Position numbers and translations under genes: made by a program
The notes under the pieces: generated by a model
What the model was told of the DNA's origin: nothing
The model's input: only the letters and a program-made list of their open reading frames with translations
Databases searched by the model: none
DNA from: CAXKXX01 sp964059975
Lineage (GTDB): Bacteria > Pseudomonadota > Gammaproteobacteria > Enterobacterales > Enterobacteriaceae
DNA length: 64,000 nt
NCBI GenBank assembly: GCA_964059975.1
Contig: CAXKXX010000005.1
Location: 72,511-136,510, forward strand
Direction: 5' to 3'
In this document: in pieces, positions 48,815-58,047 of the stretch
Position numbering within the stretch: position 1 is the first letter of the stretch
Layout of the letters: the number at the start of each line of letters is the position of its first letter

Positions 48815-49660
48815 TTTAGGAGGAATGGGTATCCGCCTATCTTGCTCAAGCATTCTGATGAATTTTGAATTTCTATGCGATATATCATAGGGCGGAGCTA
48901 TTTATATTATCGAGAAAGATTGCTTTTACTAGTAGGATTCGGGGCATTTGAATATTTATCTACCTATATTCCAGAAAATCTATTAGCAAATTTTGGCGAT
49001 TTTATAAATAAATTTTTAATCCGTAATATACATTCTTAAGAATCATGGATTGTGCGGATACTGAATGAATACATTACTATAGTAATGTAGATTTTTAAAT
49101 ATCAAATTATTAAGGGCTTCGTATCTCTACATTTCTTAATACACCTCTTTAGAAAAAGAGTCTTTTCTGCATAACTTTTGTGCTAAAATGACATAAATAT
49201 ACTACAAAAGACAACTGTGATCATTATGTCGAGATAATTATATCGCACGTATAGAAAATCGCTATACCCTAAAATCGGTGCCCCTCCGTTACCTGATTCT
49301 TAATAAAACATGCTTCTCAAAAGTCTTCCCTGCTACTCACTGATTCGGGGCAAGCTCAGGTTAAAATCTGTCGAGATCGTGCGAGATCTCGACAATCGAG
49401 GTAGCATTTCGCCTGTTCTAAACTAAAGTGTAGCCTTCTTATTATAAAAGAAGGAATAAAAAATAAAGAATTAATCATCATAGATCCATAAATTGCATGC
49501 AATACTTTCGAAAATTACTTGGTCTTATAAGATAGCTAATGTTCTAAAATTTTGTGAATTTTAATAGAACAATTACATGAAAATATTGAAGCTCTTATAG
49601 ATTGAATATTCGACGTCTATCGATATCTATATGACTAAAATATTAAAAATGCATTTGATG
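48815..49660 (+). pseudogene. purF: purF pseudogene (amidophosphoribosyltransferase)
   Basis: Lies directly before ubiX as in E. coli. At 48825 it reads MGIRL (PurF NGIRPL). In the same frame, NFEFLCDIS*GGAIYIIEK aligns with GFDFLRDVAPGEAIYITEE (60 bases lost between). At 48949 AFEYLSTYIPEN lines up with LFEYVYFARPDS. Near 49318 KVFPAT matches KVYLAS. At 49579 ENIEALID and, one base shifted, EYSTSIDIYMTK align gap-free with ENPDIQQF and ECSVFNGVYVTK. Stops, frameshifts and deletions exclude function. PurF starts de novo purine synthesis. Confidence 0.85.
49369..49394. repeat. 10-bp hairpin inside the purF remnant
   Basis: Arms 49369-49378 and 49385-49394 (TGTCGAGATC and complement), 6-base loop. 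Confidence 0.6.
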
Positions 49661-49818
49661 TAGCCAGCATCTCTATGTACTCACTAAATGAAATAGCTCT
49701 ATTTTTTATTAAGACCTCTTTCTATCTTGCTAATCCCTCATCATTGCGTAAAAATCTATTTTAACTTATGGTGCAAACATAAAAGTCTACTATTATTTTA
49801 AAGGCAAAAGCCCACTCT

Positions 49819-50394
49819 ATGTTTACGAAACGACTTATTATCGGGATCTCTGGTGCGAGCAGTGCAATTTACGGCGTGCGTCTGTTACAAGTTTTGAGGG
49901 ATGTAGCTGAATTAGAAACTCACTTAGTGATAAGTGGTACTGCGGAGCAAACACTAGCGCTAGAAACTCGGCTAAGCATCCGTGAAGTGCGGGCGCTATC
50001 GGATGTGGTATATGACGATCGCAATATGTCTGCTGGAATTTCATCGGGTTCGTTTAAAACATTAGGGATGGTGATTTTACCTTGCTCAATTAAAACTTTA
50101 TCTGCCATAGCTAATAGTTATAGCGACACGCTACTTACCCGAGCGGCGGATGTAATACTAAAAGAGCGCCGCCGTTTAGTGCTATGCGTACGTGAAACCC
50201 CGCTACATCCAGGTCATTTACGCCTGATGCTGAGAGCATCAGAGATAGGCGCGGTGATTATGCCACCAGTACCGGCTTTTTACCACTTTCCTAAAAATAT
50301 AGACGAGCTTATCGATCAAACCATCAACAGGATTATCGATCAACTCAATATTACCCTTCCAAAAGATCTGTTTCCTCGATGGGGAAACCCTTGA
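49819..50394 (+). CDS. ubiX: UbiX, flavin prenyltransferase
   Basis: 191 residues (E. coli 189). Makes prenylated FMN, the cofactor of the decarboxylase UbiD, from FMNH2 and dimethylallyl phosphate, so it serves ubiquinone synthesis. GISGASSAIYGVRLL (FMN site), SSGSFKT, PCSIKTLSAIA, RETPLHPGHLRLM and MPPVPAFY are the family signatures. A weak AAAGGCAAAAG precedes the ATG. With ubiA at 11.8 kb it shows ubiquinone synthesis is at least partly kept; ubiD is not in this window. Confidence 0.96.
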   Translation: MFTKRLIIGISGASSAIYGVRLLQVLRDVAELETHLVISGTAEQTLALETRLSIREVRALSDVVYDDRNMSAGISSGSFKTLGMVILPCSIKTLSAIANSYSDTLLTRAADVILKERRRLVLCVRETPLHPGHLRLMLRASEIGAVIMPPVPAFYHFPKNIDELIDQTINRIIDQLNITLPKDLFPRWGNP

Positions 50395-50439
50395 TAAAGA
50401 GCTGCTCTTTGTCTAACTAAATCATTTTTTAGCAACTTC

Positions 50440-50497
50440 TTTATCCGCATTTTCTTAGAAATGAGCCACGCCTCTTTTCTAAGAAAATGCGGATAAA
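50440..50497. repeat. 22-bp perfect hairpin downstream of ubiX
   Basis: Arms 50440-50461 and 50476-50497 (TTTATCCGCATTTTCTTAG arm), 14-base loop, 46 bases after the ubiX stop. No T-run; may protect or end the ubiX mRNA. Confidence 0.8.
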
Positions 50498-50654
50498 AAC
50501 TTATCGAATCTCTGCTCTTCTAACTTATAAAAGTAGTGACCTGAATCTACGGAAAGAATGACCGATCCGAGGACGAGAATAGTACCGCACTCCGACTTCT
50601 TTAGCATTCCTTAATAATTCTTAATTAATTACTACATGCTTTAATTGATCGTAT

Positions 50655-50731
50655 TGGTGCGTCCTACTGGACTCGAACCAGTGACCTACGGCTTAGAAGA
50701 CCGCTGCTCTATCCAATTGAGCTAAGGACGC
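50655..50731 (-). tRNA. argU: tRNA-Arg (anticodon TCT)
   Basis: 77 bases including an encoded CCA (50655-50657 on the plus strand as TGG). The acceptor stem GCGTCCT/AGGACGC is perfect, D arm GCTC/GAGC, anticodon TCT in loop CTTCTAA, T arm CTGG TTCGAGT CCAG with GGTTCGAGTCC. Anticodon stem has two G-U pairs at its ends. Reads AGA/AGG codons. Similar to E. coli argU. Confidence 0.95.
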
Positions 50732-52074
50732 ATTGAACATGTAGTAGCGTGTTTAAAGGCATTCGATTATATGATCAAAACATATTGAATCGATAGCTTC
50801 TGTACGTTATAGATAAAATCCTAAATTACGCCGTTGTCTTTGCGCTACCAATCGTTTTTTAAGTAAAGAATGATTATTTACCCTATATGTTCTAACTAAA
50901 TAACTTAACAGTAGCTACAACCTTAATGGATGTCGGATTTTCCCTAATCGTGTATCTACTACTCATGATAAATCAATTTTTTGATAGAAGTTATCTCTAT
51001 GCCATAGATTATAACCTCACCTTTCTTCTAAAATTTAGGACTATTCCGGATCAAAATATAAAAAATTTAAAAATAAAAGTATTACTAACATAGTACTTTA
51101 CTAAGTAATAGCGTTATTTTTATCGATTTGTATACTATCAACTTAACAGTAAGTATTGTTATTTTTTAGATACAGTAATTTTCTCCCGATTTTTAAAAAT
51201 TTCAAACAGAACACAGATTGTAAATTTTAAAAAGAGAAATCGTTTAATGGACGATTTTCGATGAAAATATATAATTAAATATTTTTAAGGATCGTATCGT
51301 TTTAAGCCTGCTAGAGTAGAAATACATATAAAGCAAGGCAATACTCTAGTCGAAATAAAGAAAAGTTTTTCTCAATTCACGTAGTCTAACCGAATGCCAG
51401 GATCGTTTATCCAAGATCCTGGCAGCAGTAATCCTATTACTAGTTTAAATTACTGAACAACACGAAGAGACTTTTATAATTATCAATAGGTAGTTTTTAG
51501 CTAAGTTAAAGTATACTCTAGACTAATCAATCTTAATATTTAGGGGATATACAAGCAATAAGCATCTCTCTTCTAGTCGTGCTTTGCTATGTCTAAGGAA
51601 TGATTTGAGCGCTTAATTTTGGGAATGTTACTCTCAGATTGATTGAGTGCCAATCGATCGTATTCATGTGGTAAAGCAGAGGCTAAAAGCAGTGCCTTCT
51701 TAAAGCTAACCATCGAATTTAAACTTACTTCTTGACACCGCTCTTTCTTTCGACTAAATGCCGAATTAGTATGAAGCCACTGAATCGGTCAAGATCGAGG
51801 CTTACTAGACTTTAAAGATTCGGGGGGGGGAACGCTAAAAATGTTTTGAGTGGTATGCTGAACAAATTCCCAAGAACAGATACATCTTCGTACGTTTTTA
51901 TACTAACTAAAATAAAACATAATTTTATATGTATATTTTTCGTCATTTCGTATTTTAAAAAAATTTTATGAGTCTAAAACTTTAAAATGACTCATGCAGT
52001 GATTAAAAATGCCTTGCCATCGAATCCATAGTATGTGATAACAATAACAGCTAAAAAGAGGTACAGTTCTGTAT
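50732..52074. other. 1.3-kb gap between tRNA-Arg and yobF
   Basis: No gene. A 10-bp hairpin (51395-51424, TGCCAGGATC arms) and a nine-G tract (51822-51830). Confidence 0.5.
51395..51424. repeat. 10-bp perfect hairpin
   Basis: Arms 51395-51404 and 51415-51424, 10-base loop; no T-run. Confidence 0.6.
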
Positions 52075-52192
52075 ATGTGTGGCATTTTCAGTAAAGAAGT
52101 TCTAAGTAAAAACGTTAGCGTTAAATACCGCTTCTTCTTTCGATTTTTATCTTGATGCCTCAAGCAGTAACGACTCTAGCTTGTCTATATAA
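52075..52192 (+). pseudogene. yobF: yobF with a one-base frameshift
   Basis: ATG 52075 opens [20 protein letters not shown], almost the first 20 residues of E. coli YobF ([20 protein letters not shown]), then ends after 26 residues at TGA 52153. Shifting one base at the TTCTTCTTT stretch (about 52132) restores GASS-like DASSSNDSSLSI, which matches the E. coli middle, up to TAA 52192. AGAGG precedes the ATG. YobF is a 47-residue stress-induced small protein encoded just upstream of cspC and transcribed with it. A truncated 26-residue peptide could still be made, so loss of function is likely but not certain. Confidence 0.8.
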
Positions 52193-52232
52193 CGCTCACG
52201 AGCGATTGAACATTCCAAAGGAAATACTCAAG

Positions 52233-52442
52233 ATGGCAAAGATTAAAGGTCAAGTTAAGTGGTTTAATGAGTCTAAAGGTTTCGGCTTCATCACCCCGAC
52301 TGACGGCAGTAAAGACGTGTTTGTACACTTTTCTGCAATTCAAGGGAACGGCTTTAAGACCCTAGCTGAAGGACAGAATGTGGAGTTTGAAATCCAAGAT
52401 GGACAAAAGGGCCCATCCGCAGTAAATGTTATTAGCGTGTAG
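52233..52442 (+). CDS. cspC: Cold-shock-like protein CspC
   Basis: 69 residues, same length as and nearly identical to E. coli CspC (AKIKGQVKWFNESKGFGFIT, EFEIQDGQKGPSAVNV). A single RNA-binding OB fold with RNP1 KGFGFI and RNP2 VFVHF; in E. coli it is constitutive, acts as antiterminator and stabilises stress mRNAs. ATG 52233 preceded by AAAGGAAA; a longer open frame from 52152 has no homology. yobF lies just upstream as in E. coli, and a strong terminator follows at 52462. Confidence 0.96.
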   Translation: MAKIKGQVKWFNESKGFGFITPTDGSKDVFVHFSAIQGNGFKTLAEGQNVEFEIQDGQKGPSAVNVISV

Positions 52443-52461
52443 TCTCACAATAAGAGATAAG

Positions 52462-52492
52462 AAGGCCCGACCCGATGGGGTTGGGCCTTTTT
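52462..52492 (+). terminator. Rho-independent terminator of cspC
   Basis: Stem 52462-52473 with 52478-52489 (AAGGCCCGACCC), 12 bp with one G-T pair, GATG loop, followed by a T-run. 19 bases after the cspC stop. Confidence 0.92.
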
Positions 52493-54562
52493 GTACTATT
52501 CGGCGAGTAGTACCGCTAAATCTTTAAAAATTGAAACCAAACAACTTGATGTCTGACTTTTAACTTTACTGTGTTTCGTATCAAAAACCTCTGGTCTTAA
52601 CTGAAGTCGCAATACCATTTCTAGGTGTCTTTTATAGGGTAAGATTTTAAGTAGGTTAAATCATTATGAAAATAGCTGAGTGTTGAGTGATCAGACACGC
52701 GCCTAGTATTTTATTTTTTAAAATCTCCAATAGGTGCTTGATCTATTCCATGGGATCTTGGAAAATACTATACTATTTTATTTTCATTTTATGAAACGAA
52801 CCTATATTCAATAAGTCCAGCCCCACATGGATATAGATCTTATCTACCATATTAATTTTAAAATGGCACACAGTAATAGCAAAGTTCTACTAATAATCCA
52901 TAATTATTGTTATGATGAGGCGGCGTTTATTTTTTAGAAGATCGAAAGCGTTCCTAATTTTTTTAATATATAATCTAATCGCTATTGAATTAATAATAAA
53001 GAAAAAAGGATCTAGCATTTCAAATCTTATTTAGTCAATTTTGACTTCTATAATAGTAATCTATGTTAATAAACAAACATAAGAAAGAATAGAGTATACT
53101 CCACATTATTGTAACTCCTAATACTCAGTCTGACGCTAGTCTTTATTACTAGCGATAATAAAATTAAATCTAGTAATGAACTTCCGTTCCATAAATAATT
53201 AATCGGATTACCTTGAAGGTAATAAATAAAATTCCTGCTTCGTGATTAAAAAGACTTTGAATAAGCTAATTACTGATCTTATAAGTGACGTAATTTCTTG
53301 AATACCATTCGGATTGGCACCACTATAGGAAATAGCTCTAGATTTACTATCTAGAATCTTTTCAAGTTATTTTGTATTCTCTTATCTCATATTAATAATA
53401 AAATCGTCATCTAGATAGGCTGCTAACTCTAAATTCATCGGATTATATATAGAGAATATTTTAGAATGAATCGAGCTAATAATATAATAATACTAAATAT
53501 CTATAAAAATATATTATATAATATAAAGTCGGTGTAACAAAATTAAATACTATGATCGCTATAAGTGCTTTTTATTTATACTCTATAAAACTCTATTAAT
53601 TATAGAAAATATTAATTCTGCTAATTTTTTTATTATATATTAGATATAGAGAAGCATTATTTTTAATTAAAATGCTCACTTAATAATATTTATTATTACG
53701 CTGAGCTTCTTATTTTAAGAGTCTTTAGCCCTATTATGGGGTAAGATTTTAGTACCTAACTCATTTAAATTGATCGAGCATTTTTCTATTTTAAAAGCAA
53801 AAATTGTTAGATACAAGCGCCTAATCATGTGTAAGTATAAAATTTTAGGGTAGCGTGGGAATAATATTAAATGACGCAAAGCAACACTTAAAGAAGCAAA
53901 ATATGAGCTTTTAATGCCGATTTAACTTCAGAGCAACATACTAGTTTGTAGAGATTAAGAAAACTATAAGTGTACCGATCATGCAGTATAAACTACAATC
54001 TAGCTCATTTTCTATTGCTATAAACGATCATGGTCGTCTCTTTCTAGAGAGCGCGTTTTATTGAGACGATTGAAGGTAATAGAACTACTAGGAATTTTTT
54101 AAAAAAACACTAAAAAACTGGAATGGACTAGTAAACTACTGGGATTATAGATCCATCGATATTTAGAGAATATTTAGAGCAAACAAAGCAGTAAGTATAT
54201 AGTTGAATAGAAAATTCAGAATTTTACACAAAAATTCCGCATAGTCTTGGACTACCTCAATATCTAATATGATATAGACCTTCATACAATGACCTATAGA
54301 TATAAAAGATGAACCTTAAAACTATAAAAATATGAAATACGAAATATTTATGGTCAATATACTTCTTATAGAATATATTTTGTAGTAATGATGTGCACCT
54401 AGTAGATAGCGCACTAAGCTCGTATCACTGAGAGTGTCAAGCAGAAAAAGCAAAGCTTGAGTCAATTTTAATTGAACCCCCCAGAAATTTCATGCCTTTT
54501 TATATTTTTATAGTATAAAATATTTGACGCTTCGCATTCAATCCGGAATAATAAGCTGTTTT
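52493..54562. other. 2.1-kb AT-rich gap between cspC and tRNA-Phe
   Basis: No gene, RNA or recognisable remnant; long A/T tracts at about 52900-53700. Confidence 0.5.
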
Positions 54563-54638
54563 GCCCGGATAGCTCAGTCGGTAGAGCAGTGGATTGAAAA
54601 TCCCCGTGTCCTTGGTTCGATTCCGAGTCCGGGCACCA
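54563..54638 (+). tRNA. pheV: tRNA-Phe (anticodon GAA)
   Basis: 76 bases with encoded CCA. Acceptor GCCCGGA/TCCGGGC, D arm GCTC/GAGC, anticodon GAA in TTGAAAA, T arm with GGTTCGATTCC. Nearly identical to E. coli tRNA-Phe. The exception is the anticodon stem, which is GTGGA/TCCCC, a T28-C42 mismatch where E. coli has a G-C pair. Confidence 0.95.
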
Positions 54639-55327
54639 AATACCGCGATCTCCATGTAAGGTACAATTATCAATAAAATAACATTAGATCTTATCTGCGA
54701 CACAAAGAATCGCTTCGATCTAGAATACATAAAATCGGAGTCGCATAGTTGATCAAACCGTACTTCGTTCCTCTAATAGACAAATATAATTTAATTTTTT
54801 AGGAGAGCGAGAATATTAAAGGTCTGGGACTAAGAAGAACAGGGAAGAGGACCACCACCCATTCTTTCAAGAGAATCATTTAAAAATTAAAACTAAGGTA
54901 TTTTTATTAAAAATTTCGCATCTTCATAAAAAGCACGATCACACCTTAAATTCTAATCAAAAATACTACCAAAGCAACGAGAGAAAACATCCTTTCAGTG
55001 CTGCTCTTGACGAGCCACTATCTCATACAGTTGAATAAACTAAATAATTTTAAAAAATTATATAATCATGATTCACAAAAAGAGTTGCCTCATAGTAAAG
55101 AATCAAATAGTGAGGCAGAAGAAAAAATTTTAGCTCGATACTCAATATAGAATACAGAATGCTAATCTCCAAATTAGATCTACTAAAAAAGGAAAGCCTT
55201 ACTTAGAAAGTAAGAAATTCTAAAAAGTTTTCTTTAAAAAATCAAAGCACCCCAAGGTGGCTTAAAATTTAAAAATAATAAAGAGATCTAGAGACACATT
55301 TATTGCTTGCAGTTCCGATCTGAAAAT
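54639..55327. other. Gap between tRNA-Phe and tRNA-Val
   Basis: 690 AT-rich bases with nothing recognisable. Confidence 0.5.
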
Positions 55328-55404
55328 GCGTCCGTAGCTCAGTTGGTTAGAGTGCCACCTTGACATGGTGGAGGTCGGTGGTTCAAGTCCACTCGGACGC
55401 CCCA
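55328..55404 (+). tRNA. valV: tRNA-Val (anticodon GAC) with C73
   Basis: 77 bases with encoded CCA. Acceptor GCGTCCG/CGGACGC perfect, anticodon GAC in TTGACAT, anticodon stem CCACC/GGTGG perfect, T arm with GGTTCAAGTCC. Very like E. coli valV/valW, which also lie near pykF. Two oddities: the discriminator base 73 is C (E. coli A), and the D stem ends with a G10-T25 pair in place of G-C. Confidence 0.94.
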
Positions 55405-55635
55405 ATTTTCTGCTCTTTATATACTTTGCTATGCTAGCAGCATACAGAAAGTAAGGTTTTACTTGAAATACGCCTCAATATTTGCTATAAAAATAATACA
55501 TTTCTATACCATCCAAATTATTCATATCTTCTAATCTCTATACCCCGTACCATATCATCAGAAAAACGATAAATTTTATATAAGTACCTCAATCTCCAAC
55601 CCTACTTTTAATTATAACCTGTTGAAAGCTCTGCT

Positions 55636-57048
55636 ATGAAAAAGACTAAGATCGTTTGTACCATCGGCCCAAAAACTGAATCAGAAGAAATGCTTACTAG
55701 CCTGTTAAAAGCAGGAATGAACGTTATGCGTCTCAATTTTTCGCACGGTAATTATAAGGAGCATGGTAAGAGAATTCATACACTGCGCAAAGTGATGGCT
55801 AAAACAAGACTTACTGCTGGTATTCTTCTGGATACTAAAGGTCCAGAAATTCGTACTATGAAACTGGTAGAGGGTAAAGATATCTCTCTAGTATCTAAAC
55901 AAGTTTTTATTTTTACTACAGATCAAAGTGTTATTGGCAACAGCGAGCGTGTTGCAGTTACTTACCCTGGATTCGCGTCTGATTTAAAAATTGGTAATAC
56001 AGTATTAGTTGATGATGGGCTCATAGGCATGCGGGTCATTAAAGTTACTGAAAGCGAAGTGATCTGCAACGTTTTAAACAATGGTATTTTAGGTGAAAAT
56101 AAAGGTGTGAACCTGCCAGGTGTTTCTATTCAATTACCTGCTCTTGCTGAAAAAGACAAACTTGACTTAATTTTTGGTTGCGAACAGGGCATAGATTTTG
56201 TTGCTGCCTCCTTTATCCGAAAGCGTTCTGATATCTTAGAAATCCGAAAGTATCTTCAAAACTATGGCGGTCATCAGATTCAAATTATTTCTAAGATTGA
56301 AAATCAGGAAGGGCTTAACAACTTTGACGAAATCCTTGAAGCATCCGATGGTATCATGGTCGCACGCGGTGATTTGGGAGTTGAGATTCCAGTTGAAGAA
56401 GTAATTTTTGCTCAGAAGATGATGATTGAAAAGTGTAATCGTGCACGTAAGGTAGTCATTACAGCAACCCAAATGCTAGAATCAATGATTAAGAACCCGC
56501 GTCCCACACGAGCTGAGGCTGGTGACGTAGCTAATGCTATTCTAGACGGCACCGACGCAGTCATGTTATCTGGTGAAAGCGCAAAAGGTAGGTACCCTTT
56601 CGAGTCAGTCAGTATAATGGCAAAAATCTGTGAGCGAACAGATCGTGTTATGTCAAGCCGTATTGACAAGCTTCAGGACAACCGCAAGCTGGGCATTACC
56701 GAGGCGGTTTGTCGCGGTGCAGTCGAAACTGCAGAGAAGCTAGACGCTCCGCTTATAGTAATTGCTACTAGTGGGGGAAAATCAGCGAAATCTGTACGTA
56801 AATACTTCCCCAGTGCATTAATCTTGGCATTAACCACAAATATAGTAACTGCTCGTCAGTTAGTACTAAGTAAGGGTGTTATTCCGATTAAAGTTAAGGC
56901 GATCGCATCTACTGACGACTTTTACCGCATAGGTAAAGCGGCGGCCTTAACTAGCGGCTACGCCCAAAAGAACGACGTGGTAGTCATGGTCTCCGGCGCT
57001 CTTGTGCCAAGTGGTACAACGAATACAACTTCGGTGCACATGCTGTAG
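55636..57048 (+). CDS. pykF: Pyruvate kinase I
   Basis: 470 residues, same as E. coli. Final step of glycolysis, phosphoenolpyruvate to pyruvate with ATP production. NVMRLNFSHG, DTKGPEIRTMKL, KIENQEGLNNFDEI, the catalytic-Lys region and GIMVARGDLGVEIP are intact, as is the C-terminal allosteric domain (VSGALVPSGTTNT). ATG opens MKKTKIVCTIGPKTESEEM as in E. coli. The sufE end lies 546 bases away on the other strand; lpp and ldtE, between them in E. coli, are not recognisable. Confidence 0.97.
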   Translation: MKKTKIVCTIGPKTESEEMLTSLLKAGMNVMRLNFSHGNYKEHGKRIHTLRKVMAKTRLTAGILLDTKGPEIRTMKLVEGKDISLVSKQVFIFTTDQSVIGNSERVAVTYPGFASDLKIGNTVLVDDGLIGMRVIKVTESEVICNVLNNGILGENKGVNLPGVSIQLPALAEKDKLDLIFGCEQGIDFVAASFIRKRSDILEIRKYLQNYGGHQIQIISKIENQEGLNNFDEILEASDGIMVARGDLGVEIPVEEVIFAQKMMIEKCNRARKVVITATQMLESMIKNPRPTRAEAGDVANAILDGTDAVMLSGESAKGRYPFESVSIMAKICERTDRVMSSRIDKLQDNRKLGITEAVCRGAVETAEKLDAPLIVIATSGGKSAKSVRKYFPSALILALTTNIVTARQLVLSKGVIPIKVKAIASTDDFYRIGKAAALTSGYAQKNDVVVMVSGALVPSGTTNTTSVHML

Positions 57049-57594
57049 TATAAAATATTTTCATATTTTATAAAAATACTAATCTGCCTTATTTAAAGCC
57101 CTATCAATAAGTAAAAGCTTTATAAAAAATAAAATTAAGGATTTGACGTGAAATTACGAATAAAAGTCAATATAATTTAGTGTAGTACGCTCACTCCGGC
57201 TCATTTATTTTATTTTTAAATCCATCCGCGTTATTTTGTTTCTTAAAATGGCATCCTGATATCAGGATTTCTTAGCCTTAAAAAGGATCGTACTGATTTT
57301 TACTGTTATCTCGAACGCATCTGGACTTAACGAGTAAGTAAAGTTAAACTTTATAAAAATTTATTAGGCTGACTGATAAGCGCCTCACCTTTGTACGATT
57401 CTATTGACTTAAAAAATTATTTGTAATATGAGTGCCCTCATACATTCTAGACTTGCGTTCCTTTATTAAAGGCTCAGTAAAGCTATCAAGTTTTCTTTTT
57501 ACGAATGTAAACTAGGAAGTAGAATGACTGTTATACTTGAATTGTCGAGCAGTAAGCACACAGTAGTGCATTGATTGCGTCTTTATTTTTCTCT
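57049..57594. other. Gap between convergent pykF and sufE
   Basis: Expected place of lpp and ldtE, but I see neither. A 16-bp perfect palindrome (57253-57268, ATCCTGATATCAGGAT) followed by TTTCTT may be a terminator. Confidence 0.45.
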
Positions 57595-58011
57595 TCAGAT
57601 CAACCGAGCGGCCTTGCGTCGTATAGAATAGATCATCGCCTCTATCCCTCGTGATCGCGATGTCGTTAGATGCTGACCGAGCGTTAATTCTTTAAAGAAT
57701 GGACGGACGTCAAGATCGACAATCTTTTGTGGTGTTAGAGAATGATACAGAATAAAGACTAGCGCTAATAGCCCCTTAACGATCGCAGTATCGCTGTCTC
57801 CATGAAACTCAATTCGACCCCGATCATTGTTGTGCATTATAATCCATACTTGACTCTGACAGCCAGAAATTAAGTTTATGGGCTGCCTATCTGAATCACT
57901 CAGTGCTGGTAGCTTTGTTCCTAGTTCGATCATGTAAAGATATTTCTCTTCCCAGTCTAGACAGCGGGAGAAATTATATATCAATTTATTTTTGTCCGGT
58001 AGACTCACCAT
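57595..58011 (-). CDS. sufE: SufE, sulfur acceptor for SufS
   Basis: 138 residues, E. coli length. Accepts persulfide from SufS on its active Cys, seen in ISGCQSQVWI (about residue 51), and passes it to SufBCD. NWEEKYLY-like DWEEKYLYMIELG and DVRPFF are conserved. Last gene of the suf operon, 36 bases after sufS. Confidence 0.96.
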   Translation of the reverse strand: MVSLPDKNKLIYNFSRCLDWEEKYLYMIELGTKLPALSDSDRQPINLISGCQSQVWIIMHNNDRGRIEFHGDSDTAIVKGLLALVFILYHSLTPQKIVDLDVRPFFKELTLGQHLTTSRSRGIEAMIYSIRRKAARLI

Positions 58012-58047
58012 GATTTTTTATTCCATTGTATTTCAAATCGCAGCGGT

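Noticed and set aside
57141..57176. TTGACG and TATAAT boxes downstream of pykF as a promoter
   Set aside because: Spacing is 22 bases, too long for a sigma-70 promoter, and no gene follows.
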